Assembly (NCBI GenBank): GCA_003224855.1
Contig: QHZY01000085.1
Span: 1-34,792 of the forward strand
Source: Acidobacteriota bacterium
Lineage (GTDB): Bacteria; Acidobacteriota; Terriglobia; Terriglobales; Acidobacteriaceae
Direction of reading: 5' to 3'
DNA: 34,792 nt
Shown here: piece by piece, positions 16,780 to 25,135 of the stretch
Layout of the letters: each line of letters opens with the position of its first letter
Position numbering within the stretch: the first letter of the stretch is position 1
Translations under genes and position numbers: made by a program
The notes under the pieces: model-generated
The model's database searches: none
The model's input: the letters and a program-made list of their open reading frames with translations, nothing else
Told to the model about the DNA's origin: nothing

Positions 16780-19700
16780 TCAGAAGAAGAATTTTAAAGC
16801 AAACTGCATCAAACGTGGGTCGCGAACCTGAGTGACCTGTCCGAACTGTGACCCATCGGACGTATTGCCGTCCGGGGTAAAGAACTGAGTATGGTTGAAG
16901 ATGTTGAAGAACTCGGCCCGGAAATCGATCCGTCTGCTCTCTGAAAGCGCGATGGTTTTCAGAATCGCAAAATCCGTGTTGCTGATGTGAGGGCCGCAGC
17001 AGATCGTACGTTTCGCGTTCCCAAGCGTTCCCAACAGTGATGGATCAAAGCAACCGAACTGCGCCCCGGCGCTGCATGGTGGGGCCGTGTCATCCGTACC
17101 ATTCTCGGTGAAACTATTGGGATCGAAGAAGTAATTTCCGTTGTTTTGTGGCTTCATCGTATGCAGTGGCGCCAGTTGCCTGGGTTCGCCCGGCAGTTCG
17201 AAATCGAAGCTGTACATCAGCTCGTTATCCGCCAGTGACTGGATCCGGATGGGGAATCCAGTTTGAAAAGTTGTAATTCCCGACAGTGCCCAGCCGTTGA
17301 GCAACTTGCCGGTGAAGCCGGTGTACTTCCGCACCGGCAGTTCCCAGTAGTAGCTCACGACAATGCGGTGCCGCGCGTCGAAGGCGGAGAGCGATCGGCT
17401 GATCCGAGGATCGATTGGGTTCAGAATGCCCTCGAAGCTCGATGCCTCATCGAATGACTTGCTGAAGGTGTACGCTGCGGTGAACAGCAGGCCATGGCCG
17501 AAACGTTTGTCCAGCGATGCCTGTAACGAGTTGTAGGACGAATTGGCGATCGTATCTTGCGCAAAGATGCTGCTGAACACCGGGATTCCATCGGCAGGGC
17601 AGCCATTGCCGGTAAAGGGATCGCACTGTGGCGAGGAATAGCGCCGTAAGCCGACAAGCGTTATGTCGTTCGGAAGGGTAGTATTGGCCGGAATCACAGA
17701 GGGCCCGTTGGGTCCGTACGGAAGGTGAAAGCCGTTTGGCCCGGTTACCGTTCCAGCCGGAATTGTGAATGCACTGTCCGCGAAATAGGGGCCGCAGTTC
17801 CCGTCTCCCAACATGGCATTGATGTCGAGGCAGGTTTGCGGGTTTCCGAAGTTGACGTCATGGGTCGCTAACAGACGATGACCTTGCGAGCCGACGTATC
17901 CAACCTCCAGTTTCATATCGTTGGTCAGCTGGCGCTGAATAGTGAGGTTGTATTGCGCCGAATACTGGGTGCGCATATTCGGCTGGAACTGTCCGAACAG
18001 CGTATTAGGACGGAACATAGCCCAGTCCAGTGGCTGTCCGCGCGCCGGATTCAGGATGCCGTTTTGTCCGTGCAACTCAGGCAGGCCGAACGGGTTCGGG
18101 TAAAAGAATTCACCGCTCTGATCTAGAAAGGGTTCGTTGAACAAAGTATTGAATGGGAAGCTGCTGCCCCCGAACGGCGGCTCAGCGCTGAACTGTTCGA
18201 GTACCAGTTGCTCAATCGGGTTATAGAACAATCCCCAACCAGCGCGGATACTTGTCTTACCCGAGGTTCCGGGACTCCAGGCTATTCCAATTCGAGGCGC
18301 GAAAGCATTGTAGTATGTCTGCGTCAGGCCAGTGGGTACGCCGGCATCCCCAGGCAACACCAAGCCGGTTGGGAACACCGCCGCTGCAGGGCCAGTCGGG
18401 CTGCAATCGGTGCTGCCGTAGGCCGCAACTAAGTCGGCGTCGACCGTGGGATCGAGTTGACAAGGATAAATCTTCGTCTGTTGTCCCGGCCGGAAAGTTT
18501 GAACGTGGTGACCAATGTCGGCGATTGGAGTATTGAGCTCCCAGCGCAAGCCGTAGTTAAGCGTTAAGTTCGGCTTGATCTTCCAACTGTCTTGCGCAAA
18601 TAGATAAAACCCGGTGCTGCGAACATCCTCTCTGTTGGCTGCACCTTGCCCGTACCCGCCGGGAAGCCCGAGCATGTAATCAGATAACGCGGTATCTCCC
18701 AGAGTGCTGTTGGTCGAAGTTTGATCAACAAAAAATTCGCCGTTGACGTCAAAGAAAAGTGTCTGGTCAAAACGCTGGCGGCGAACATCAGCCCCAAACT
18801 TCAGAGAGTGATTTCCCACGATTTTGCTGAGACTGTCCGACCATTGGAATGAATTTCCAACCTGTGGTAATTCGCCTTCACCATTATTCCCGATGGTGAA
18901 TCCGCCATTCACCTGAATAAAGGGTAGGCCCTCATGCTGTGGGCCGAGGTTGGGATGAATACCTAGAGTGTTCTGCGGTGTTCCATCTGAGAAGCAGGGA
19001 ATGGGATTGCCGCCGGTTCCGTCAATCAGCCACTGCGGAGCGGGCGGGCAGGAATTCTGTACGGTAGTTGTGAACACAGGATGCTGAAAAGTCCGCTGTG
19101 CCTCGCGATTGTAGTTGAAGCGGAATTCGTTGATCGTGGTGTTATTGATTGTCCACGAATGACTAATGTTGTACTGCTGAAAGCGCTCATCGGTGATGGA
19201 TCCGAACCCGGGAATATTGGCGCCCGCAGCCTGGAACTGCGCGAATGGCGAAACCACGTGGTGATCGTCGAAATAGTAATAGACGCTGAGGTTCTGGTTG
19301 TTGGTCAAGCGATGATCCAGCTTCAAAGTGAACTGGTCGGCGCGTTCCGGTTGCACCGGTGTAGTCACAAGTGCGCTGTTATTGTTGGCTGGGGTTGGGA
19401 TGTACTGGAGAAGGTCTAAATCGGCAAAGGGCTGAGTGGCACTGGGACGTTCCGCTGTAGTAGGTACAAAGGTCAACGGTGACCGAATCCCCTGGCGAAT
19501 GCGGCGTCCTTCATATGAGGTGAAGAAGAATGTGCGGTCTTTTACTATCGGACCACCGAACGTGCCGCCGAACTGGTTCTGATTGAATTGTGGCTTGTCG
19601 CAAGGAACGCCTTCTACAGCGCTAAGACAATAAGGTTCGGCATTTAGCTTGGTGTTGCGGAAGAATTCATACACATTTCCGTGAAAAGCATTGGTACCGG

Positions 19701-20457
19701 ATTTCGTGACAACGTTAACAACCGAGCCGGAATTGCGCCCGTACTCGGCGTCAAAGGTATTAGTCAGCACCCGGAATTCCTCGATGCTATCGGGCGAGGG
19801 CTGCACGGTCGGCAGGTTTACGAACTGATCATTGGCATCCCCGCCGTTCACGCTGAAGTTGTTGGAGCGTCCACGGCCACCGTTCACTGATACCGCGCCT
19901 GCTCTGTCACTGCCGTAAACCACCGAGTTGCTTGATCCGACGGTGGACATCACTCCCGGCTGCAGCTGCAAAAACTGATAGGTATCACGGGCATTAAGCG
20001 GAAGCTGGGTAACCGTCCGATCATTGACCACTGCGCCCAGCTGGGTGCTGGTCGTATCCACCAGCGGCGCCTCAGCCGTAACATCAACCACTTCGCTGGC
20101 ACCGCCGATCTGCATCGTCATATTCAGCGTGATCACCTGATTTATGTCGAGCTGCACGGCACGCCTGATGTTCTTCTTGAAGCCCTTCTGGTCGAATTCC
20201 GCCCGGTAAGTGCCGACAGCGACCTCGGGAAACACATAATCACCATTTTCGTTGGTGACCGTTTCGCGGGTTACCCCAGTCGCTTCGTTCACGATCATTA
20301 TTTTCACGCCCGAGAGCACCGCGCCGCTGGGATCAGCTACCCGGCCAAGGATGCGGCCTCCAGTGCTTTGCGCGGCTGCGGACAGGCTGAACACAAACAC
20401 CAAAGACGAGACGGTGAACAGACACGCCAACGCGCGGCGCACCTTTGAGGGGAGCAT
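16780..20457 (-). CDS. TonB-dependent receptor, Oar-like, with carboxypeptidase-regulatory domain, 1225 aa
   Basis: An outer-membrane, TonB-energised transporter of the large acidobacterial type. A signal peptide (RRALACLFTVSSLVFVFS, cleavage after AAAQ) is followed by a CarboxypepD_reg-like beta-sandwich (about 31-115, GRILGRVADPSGAVLSGVKI), a plug domain with SVNGGRGRSNNFSVNGGD and VVTKSGTNAFHG, and then a beta-barrel rich in aromatic/Asn strands that ends in Phe (ALKFFF), as outer-membrane proteins do. Substrate unknown; relatives are linked to glycans, peptides and other large compounds. I chose ATG 20457 because GGAGGT sits a few bases before it and the signal peptide starts there; the frame extends to 20502. 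Divergent from the regulator, upstream of the catabolic operon on the same strand. Confidence 0.92.
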   Translation of the reverse strand: MLPSKVRRALACLFTVSSLVFVFSLSAAAQSTGGRILGRVADPSGAVLSGVKIMIVNEATGVTRETVTNENGDYVFPEVAVGTYRAEFDQKGFKKNIRRAVQLDINQVITLNMTMQIGGASEVVDVTAEAPLVDTTSTQLGAVVNDRTVTQLPLNARDTYQFLQLQPGVMSTVGSSNSVVYGSDRAGAVSVNGGRGRSNNFSVNGGDANDQFVNLPTVQPSPDSIEEFRVLTNTFDAEYGRNSGSVVNVVTKSGTNAFHGNVYEFFRNTKLNAEPYCLSAVEGVPCDKPQFNQNQFGGTFGGPIVKDRTFFFTSYEGRRIRQGIRSPLTFVPTTAERPSATQPFADLDLLQYIPTPANNNSALVTTPVQPERADQFTLKLDHRLTNNQNLSVYYYFDDHHVVSPFAQFQAAGANIPGFGSITDERFQQYNISHSWTINNTTINEFRFNYNREAQRTFQHPVFTTTVQNSCPPAPQWLIDGTGGNPIPCFSDGTPQNTLGIHPNLGPQHEGLPFIQVNGGFTIGNNGEGELPQVGNSFQWSDSLSKIVGNHSLKFGADVRRQRFDQTLFFDVNGEFFVDQTSTNSTLGDTALSDYMLGLPGGYGQGAANREDVRSTGFYLFAQDSWKIKPNLTLNYGLRWELNTPIADIGHHVQTFRPGQQTKIYPCQLDPTVDADLVAAYGSTDCSPTGPAAAVFPTGLVLPGDAGVPTGLTQTYYNAFAPRIGIAWSPGTSGKTSIRAGWGLFYNPIEQLVLEQFSAEPPFGGSSFPFNTLFNEPFLDQSGEFFYPNPFGLPELHGQNGILNPARGQPLDWAMFRPNTLFGQFQPNMRTQYSAQYNLTIQRQLTNDMKLEVGYVGSQGHRLLATHDVNFGNPQTCLDINAMLGDGNCGPYFADSAFTIPAGTVTGPNGFHLPYGPNGPSVIPANTTLPNDITLVGLRRYSSPQCDPFTGNGCPADGIPVFSSIFAQDTIANSSYNSLQASLDKRFGHGLLFTAAYTFSKSFDEASSFEGILNPIDPRISRSLSAFDARHRIVVSYYWELPVRKYTGFTGKLLNGWALSGITTFQTGFPIRIQSLADNELMYSFDFELPGEPRQLAPLHTMKPQNNGNYFFDPNSFTENGTDDTAPPCSAGAQFGCFDPSLLGTLGNAKRTICCGPHISNTDFAILKTIALSESRRIDFRAEFFNIFNHTQFFTPDGNTSDGSQFGQVTQVRDPRLMQFALKFFF

Positions 20458-20488
20458 GAGGGACCTCCGGATTTGGCTAGAGCTGCTG

Positions 20489-20502
20489 TTGATTTCGATC
20501 AA
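20489..20502. promoter_or_regulatory. Palindrome TTGAT-N4-ATCAA, candidate operator
   Basis: Five-base perfect arms around TTCG, 32 bases upstream of the TonB-receptor start, in the divergent intergenic region. On the minus strand it overlaps a weak TTGATC -35-like element. It is a candidate repressor site for receptor transcription. Confidence 0.4.
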
Positions 20503-20511
20503 AATGACAGC

Positions 20512-20539
20512 TTGCGCGCAAAACGAACCTTGCTATAAT
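20512..20539 (+). promoter_or_regulatory. Sigma-70-type promoter for the regulator operon
   Basis: TTGCGC (20512-20517) and a perfect TATAAT (20534-20539) are separated by 16 bases, pointing at the regulator start at 20628. The -35 box is itself the left half of a perfect 10-base palindrome, TTGCGCGCAA (20512-20521). An expected transcript start near 20546 gives a leader of about 80 nt. Confidence 0.65.
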
Positions 20540-20550
20540 CGCGCAAGGTT
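20526..20550. promoter_or_regulatory. Dyad AACCTTGC-N9-GCAAGGTT flanking the -10 box
   Basis: Eight-base perfect inverted repeat whose 9-base centre contains the whole TATAAT. A protein bound here would block or remodel the promoter, so it is a likely operator, most simply for the adjacent regulator. The half-site shares CTTGC/GCAAG with the -35 palindrome. Confidence 0.6.
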
Positions 20551-20583
20551 AGAGAAGCCCCATCCTAACTGTCAAGCGAAAAA

Positions 20584-20597
20584 AGAGATATATCTCT
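20584..20597. promoter_or_regulatory. 14-bp perfect palindrome AGAGATATATCTCT in the leader
   Basis: A perfect AT-rich palindrome 30 bases upstream of the regulator ATG and downstream of the predicted transcript start. Its sequence is unrelated to the dyad on the -10 box, so it may be read by a different DNA-binding domain or protein. Confidence 0.5.
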
Positions 20598-20627
20598 CAG
20601 TCATATCGCGGGAGCGCATCCAGGTAG

Positions 20628-21428
20628 ATGAAATCCGCCCAGCCCAAACCCTACTTGAAAATCGGAGATGTGGCCCGTCTGGTAGGTGTTTCGCCCTCGG
20701 TGATCCGTTCCTGGGAGAGTCTGGGGCTGGCGCGCCCGCAGCGTACCGCCAGCAAGTACCGCCTGTATACCGCGGAAGATGTGAATGTGCTGAAGCGGGC
20801 CCGCTTTCTGCGCAAAGTCAAGGGCGTGAATGCGCCGGCCATCGTGCAGATGCTGCGCCGCGACGGGTTGGTCAAGCGGAACCACGATAATTCCACTCAA
20901 GCTCTGGGAACGCGCCTGCGGCAGCTTCGCACCCGAAAAAGTCTTTCTCTGGCAGAAGTGGCGCGCGCGGTGGGGGTTTCCGTAGGCTTCCTCAGTGCCG
21001 TGGAGCGCTCGCAAATGAGCGCGTCTGTCGGCACCTTGCGCAAACTCGCGCGCTTCTACAAAACCAAGATTCTTGATTTTTTTGACCCGTCAGAGTCCAA
21101 TACCCGACTGGTCCGGCCGGAGCGCCGCAAGGTCCTCGAGGCCGGACCTGGTGTCCGCATGGAGCTGCTGGCCTGGGGCAATACGGTCATGGAGCCGCAC
21201 CTGTTCCGCATAGCTCCTGAGGCCGGCAGCGGTGAGTCTTACACCCATGAGGGAGAGGAATTCCTTTACGTTCTGCGCGGCGCATTGAAGATCTCACTGG
21301 ATGATGAAGAGTATGTGCTGAAACGGGGTGACAGCTTTTACTTTGAGAGCGCAACCCCACATCGCTGGCGCAATCCGGGGTGCAGCGAAACCTGGGTGCT
21401 CTGGGTGAATACTCCGCCGACCTTCTAG
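20628..21428 (+). CDS. Chimeric regulator: MerR-type HTH + XRE HTH + cupin, 266 aa
   Basis: Three domains are fused. Residues 9-80 are a MerR-type winged helix (YLKIGDVARLVGVSPSVIRSWE, then YRLYTAEDVNVLKRARFL). Residues 94-150 are a Cro/C1-type helix-turn-helix (LRQLRTRKSLSLAEVARAVGVS, GFLSAVERSQ). Residues 185-262 are a cupin barrel with YTHEGEEFLYVLRGALKI and ATPHRWRN, whose histidines (207, 245) and acids could bind a metal or ligand. XRE-cupin regulators such as PuuR control polyamine genes, which fits the neighbouring Pot transporter; the extra MerR head is unusual. It heads the plus-strand operon and is divergent from the TonB receptor, so it probably controls both sides. Start: ATG 20628, with AGGT just upstream. 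Confidence 0.9.
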   Translation: MKSAQPKPYLKIGDVARLVGVSPSVIRSWESLGLARPQRTASKYRLYTAEDVNVLKRARFLRKVKGVNAPAIVQMLRRDGLVKRNHDNSTQALGTRLRQLRTRKSLSLAEVARAVGVSVGFLSAVERSQMSASVGTLRKLARFYKTKILDFFDPSESNTRLVRPERRKVLEAGPGVRMELLAWGNTVMEPHLFRIAPEAGSGESYTHEGEEFLYVLRGALKISLDDEEYVLKRGDSFYFESATPHRWRNPGCSETWVLWVNTPPTF

Positions 21429-21451
21429 GCGGAACTTCTGGAGGCATCATT

Positions 21452-23176
21452 ATGCTCAACAAACGCGTGTTTGTGATGGCAGTTCTCGCCTGCGCCGTTT
21501 TTGCGGGAGCTCAGACTTCGAAACCGCAGCCTGCAGATACCATCATTCGCAATGCCCGTATTTACACCGTGAACCAGAAGCAACCCTGGGCTGAGGCGAT
21601 CGCCATCAGTGGCGAAAAGATCATTGCGGTTGGCTCGGCCGACCAGGTCGCTGTGCATCAAGGCGCAAAAACAAAAATCATTGACGCCGGCGGCCGCTTG
21701 ATGCTGCCCGGCTTTGAGGATTGCCACATTCACTTCATGGAAGGTTCTCTCGGACTCACCCATGTGGACTTGAATGGTTCGAAAACGGTGGCGGAGATTC
21801 AGAGGCGCGTAAAAGCCTACGCGGATTCGCATCCCCAGGAACCCTGGATCACCGGCATGGGTTGGACGTATCCGACTTTTGGCGCTGCTGCAGTTCCGGA
21901 TAAGAAAATTATTGATGCTGTAGTTCCTGACCGTCCCGTCTTTCTGGTCGCATTTGATGGCCACAGTTCCTGGGCCAACAGCAAAGCGCTGCAAATGGCG
22001 GGGATCACCAGGGAAACCGCCGATCCGCCCAATGGAAAGATACTGCGTGATGCTCAAGGCGACGCCATCGGTGCACTGCAGGAATCAGCAGGTGATCTGG
22101 TCTCTAGTAAAATGCCGAAGCCTACCGCCGAACAAAGGCTCGCCGCTCTCCGCCTGGGTATTCACGAGGCCAACAAAGTCGGCCTCACGCGAGTTCACAG
22201 CGCGGGCGGAGATTTTGAGTGGCTCCATTTATATGATCAGCTCCGGCAGAACAACCAGCTTACGCTGCGTTTCTATGTAGCGTATTTCCTCGATCCTCCG
22301 GAGTTGACTACAGACGCCATCGAGAAGATCGAGCAGGCGAGGAAGAAATACAAAGATGACTGGATCTCCGGCGGAGTCGTGAAAACCATGCTCGACGGCG
22401 TCGTCGAAGCACACACTGCGGCGATGTTTCAACCTTACAGCGATGATCCCAGCCAGACGGGAAAGCTCTTCTGGGACCCTGAAAAATATGGAAAGGCCAT
22501 CACCGAACTCGATCGGCGGGGGCTGCAGATTTTCACTCACGCCATCGGAGACAAAGCTGTCCGTACCGCACTCGATGCTTACCAGCAGGCCGCAACCACT
22601 AATCACACCAGCGATGCCCGGCCGCGAATTGAACACATCGAAACCATTTCCGCTCAGGATATTCCGCGCTTTGGCAAACTTGGCGTGATCGCGAGTTTTC
22701 AGCCGCTTCACGCCTATCCAGACGAAGACACGTTAGACATCTGGGCGCGGAATGTCGGCCCTGAACGTGCCACGCGCGCCTGGGTCTGGCACAGTATCGA
22801 GGCGAGCGGCGGCAAGCTGGCATTCGGTAGCGACTGGCCGGTAGTCACGCTGAATCCGTGGAAAGGCGTACAGAATGCGCTTACCCGCAAGACTGAGGAA
22901 GGCACTCCCGCTACAGGCTTCGTCCCGCAGGAGCGCGTCAGCCTGGAGGACACGATAAGAGCGTACACACTGGGCGCGGCTTATGCGGGCAGGCGCGACC
23001 AGTTCGAAGGTTCTCTTGAGCCCGGCAAACTGGCTGACCTTATCATTGTCTCGCAAGATCTTTTCAAAATTCCGGGCGACCAGACCGGCAAGACAGAAGT
23101 GTTGCTGACCATGGTGGGTGGCAAGGCGGTTTATCAGTCGCCTCAGTGGCCGGCTTCGGCGGGAGAAACCAAGTGA
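21452..23176 (+). CDS. Exported YtcJ-like amidohydrolase, 574 aa
   Basis: A metal-dependent amidohydrolase (amidohydrolase_3/YtcJ group) with a signal peptide (NKRVFVMAVLACAVFAGA, cleavage near AGAQ). It has the N-terminal beta-sandwich strand DTIIRNARIYTVN, the metal-binding LPGFEDCHIHF (His-x-His), FTHAIGDKAV, a further RIEHIE, and GSDWPV near the end of the barrel, closing with LEPGKLADLIIVSQDLF. All expected metal ligands are visible, so it should be active. The family hydrolyses amide or N-acyl bonds of varied substrates; freeing an amine in the periplasm for the ABC importer encoded next is an attractive inference. The ATG at 21452 has GGAGG eleven bases upstream. Its TGA overlaps the GTG start of the potD remnant. 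Confidence 0.9.
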   Translation: MLNKRVFVMAVLACAVFAGAQTSKPQPADTIIRNARIYTVNQKQPWAEAIAISGEKIIAVGSADQVAVHQGAKTKIIDAGGRLMLPGFEDCHIHFMEGSLGLTHVDLNGSKTVAEIQRRVKAYADSHPQEPWITGMGWTYPTFGAAAVPDKKIIDAVVPDRPVFLVAFDGHSSWANSKALQMAGITRETADPPNGKILRDAQGDAIGALQESAGDLVSSKMPKPTAEQRLAALRLGIHEANKVGLTRVHSAGGDFEWLHLYDQLRQNNQLTLRFYVAYFLDPPELTTDAIEKIEQARKKYKDDWISGGVVKTMLDGVVEAHTAAMFQPYSDDPSQTGKLFWDPEKYGKAITELDRRGLQIFTHAIGDKAVRTALDAYQQAATTNHTSDARPRIEHIETISAQDIPRFGKLGVIASFQPLHAYPDEDTLDIWARNVGPERATRAWVWHSIEASGGKLAFGSDWPVVTLNPWKGVQNALTRKTEEGTPATGFVPQERVSLEDTIRAYTLGAAYAGRRDQFEGSLEPGKLADLIIVSQDLFKIPGDQTGKTEVLLTMVGGKAVYQSPQWPASAGETK

Positions 23177-24056
23177 AAGGCTGCCGGCTTCTCGGGCTGG
23201 TTTGCTTGGCTATTCTGTCATCTTCCTGCAGCAAGCGGCAGCCGACCCTCAATCTGCTTGTCTGGGAGGGCTACGCCGATCCTTCCTTCGTGCACCCGTT
23301 TAGAGAAGCGAATCATTGCAAAGTTTCTGCGTCCTACTCCCCTTAGTCAAGGTGAATGGACAGCTATTTGGAGCTCCTTTTATGTGGGGCCCTGATCCCA
23401 TCATCTATGACGCTGACGCTTTTTCTAAGCCGCCCGACAGCTGGACTGTTTTCTGGGACCCGAAAATGCGCGGAAAAGTTTCGCTGTGGGATGACCTTTC
23501 CAGTGTTTACATGGCTGCGCAGGTGCTTGGCTACGATAATCCCGATCCCGCCCACCTCTATGATCTCAGTGACTCTGAACTTGAGGCGGTTAAGAAAAAG
23601 TTGATCGAGCTGAAGCCGAATATCAGAAAAATGTGGTCGACCGGCGGCGAACTCACCAACTTGTTTCAAAACCACGAGGTCATCATTGCCATGGGCTGGC
23701 CACTCATGACCAACCAGCTGCGCAAGGCCAATTTTCCGGTGGGCGAGACCATCCCCAAAGAAAATACTACCGGCTGGATTGATCATCTGATGATTACTGC
23801 GGGAAGCGAGAATAAAGAGCTGGCCACGAAGTTCCTGGAATATATGGTGCAGGCCAAAACTCAAAAGCTGGTCACCGACGTTACCGGATACACCCCGGCC
23901 AACCCGCGGGCAGCGCAATTCATGTCCCCGGACGAAATCAGGAACCTGCACCTGGACGACGTCGACAATTACCAGAAGCGAATTTATTTCTGGCAGAACG
24001 TTCCGCGCCGTGCAAAGTACAACGAGATATGGAATGAAGTGAAAGCGTCACAGTAA
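23173..24056 (+). pseudogene. potD: Polyamine-type ABC substrate-binding protein (PotD-like), internally deleted and frameshifted
   Basis: The N-terminal part starts at GTG 23173 (GTGA overlap with the amidohydrolase stop) and encodes a lipoprotein-like signal (LVCLAILSSSC) followed by LNLLVWEGYADPSFVHPF and CKVSASYS, then hits TAG at 23344-23346. The rest of the protein continues in another frame from about 23340 (PLVKVNGQLFGAPFMWGPDPIIYDADAF) to the stop at 24056, with the usual lobe-2 features. Compared with PotD-family proteins of about 345 residues, roughly 55-65 residues between KVSASY and NGQLFG are missing. So about 170-200 bases were lost and the frame shifted. If real, the importer lacks its own binding protein; an assembly error is the main alternative. 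The pieces otherwise look well preserved. Confidence 0.85.
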
Positions 24057-24058
24057 GC

Positions 24059-25132
24059 ATGGCGCCTGCTGACCAGCAGCCTCAACCTTCTGCAACAACG
24101 CCGCTGCTTTCTATCCGCAATATTGCCAAGTCGTTCGGTAAGACCAGCGTATTACGGGATATTTCACTCGACGTAGCGGCGGGCGAGTTTCTCACGATCC
24201 TGGGAGAAAGCGGCTCGGGCAAAACTACGCTTCTGCGCATCATTGCCGGTTTTGAAAGCGCTGATTTCGGAGAGGTTTGGATGGCGGGCGAGCGGCTCGA
24301 CACAATGCCGCCCTACAAACGCCGCGTCAACACTGTCTTCCAGCACTATGCGCTCTTTCCCCATCTCACCGTTTTTGAGAACGTCGCGTACGGGCTGCAG
24401 ATCGCCGGACGCGCCAAATCTGAGATCGAACAGCGCGTAACCGAGGCTTTGGCTAGAGTGAAAATGTCCTCCTTCGCGGCCGCCAGACCCGCCAACATAA
24501 GCGGCGGACAGCAACAGCGGGTGGCGCTGGCACGCGCGCTGATCAATCAGCCGAAGCTCCTCTTGCTGGACGAGCCGCTTTCAGCGCTGGATGCCAACCT
24601 GCGCCGCCAGATGCAAATTGAACTTAAATCAATGCAGCGGGAGGTCGGGATCTCTTTCGTTTTCGTCACCCATGACCAGGACGAAGCCATGGTCATGTCC
24701 GATCGCATTGCGCTGCTGCGAATGGGACAACTTGAGCAGGTCGCCACGCCGCGAGAGATTTACCGCTACCCCGCGACTGCCTACGCCGCGCAGTTTATCG
24801 GTCACACCAACTTGTTGCGCGCCGAAGTAAAAAGTGGCTTGGCGCGCAGCCATTCGCTCTCCTGGTCAACCAGCTTGCCCGATGGCCCGGCGCTATTTTC
24901 TTTGCGTCCAGAGGATATTCGCCCTGCTTCCGGCGCGGCAAGCGCAGTGTCGTTTCGTGGCCGTGTAAAGCAGCGGGTATTCCACGGCGCGACGGAACTC
25001 CTGCAGGTTGAAAGCGGCGACCTGCTGCTGACCATCAGAATCGCCGGTAAAGAGCAGACGGCAGGCGAGCTTCAACTCGAGTTCTTCACCCAGGATGCTG
25101 TACTGGTTCGCGAATCAGCAGTACGAACCTGA
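24059..25132 (+). CDS. potA: ABC transporter ATP-binding protein, spermidine/putrescine type (PotA-like), 357 aa
   Basis: This is the importer motor subunit: Walker A GESGSGKT at 49-56, Q-loop in VFQHYALFPHL, signature ISGGQQQRVALARAL from 147, Walker B LLLLDEPLSALD from 167 and the switch His in FVTHDQDEA. The last 120 residues form the TOBE regulatory domain typical of PotA/FbpC-like ATPases (FSLRPEDIRPA). Family membership points to putrescine/spermidine or a similar small cation, though related systems take iron, opines or 2-aminoethylphosphonate. It starts two bases after the potD remnant and is followed four bases later by potB, so translation is coupled. The gene appears intact even though the binding-protein gene is broken. 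Confidence 0.9.
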   Translation: MAPADQQPQPSATTPLLSIRNIAKSFGKTSVLRDISLDVAAGEFLTILGESGSGKTTLLRIIAGFESADFGEVWMAGERLDTMPPYKRRVNTVFQHYALFPHLTVFENVAYGLQIAGRAKSEIEQRVTEALARVKMSSFAAARPANISGGQQQRVALARALINQPKLLLLDEPLSALDANLRRQMQIELKSMQREVGISFVFVTHDQDEAMVMSDRIALLRMGQLEQVATPREIYRYPATAYAAQFIGHTNLLRAEVKSGLARSHSLSWSTSLPDGPALFSLRPEDIRPASGAASAVSFRGRVKQRVFHGATELLQVESGDLLLTIRIAGKEQTAGELQLEFFTQDAVLVRESAVRT

Positions 25133-25135
25133 GCT

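Noticed and set aside
23335-23350. Simple one-base sequencing error in the potD-like gene
   Set aside because: Restoring the frame by one base still leaves about 60 family residues missing, so a larger loss is needed.
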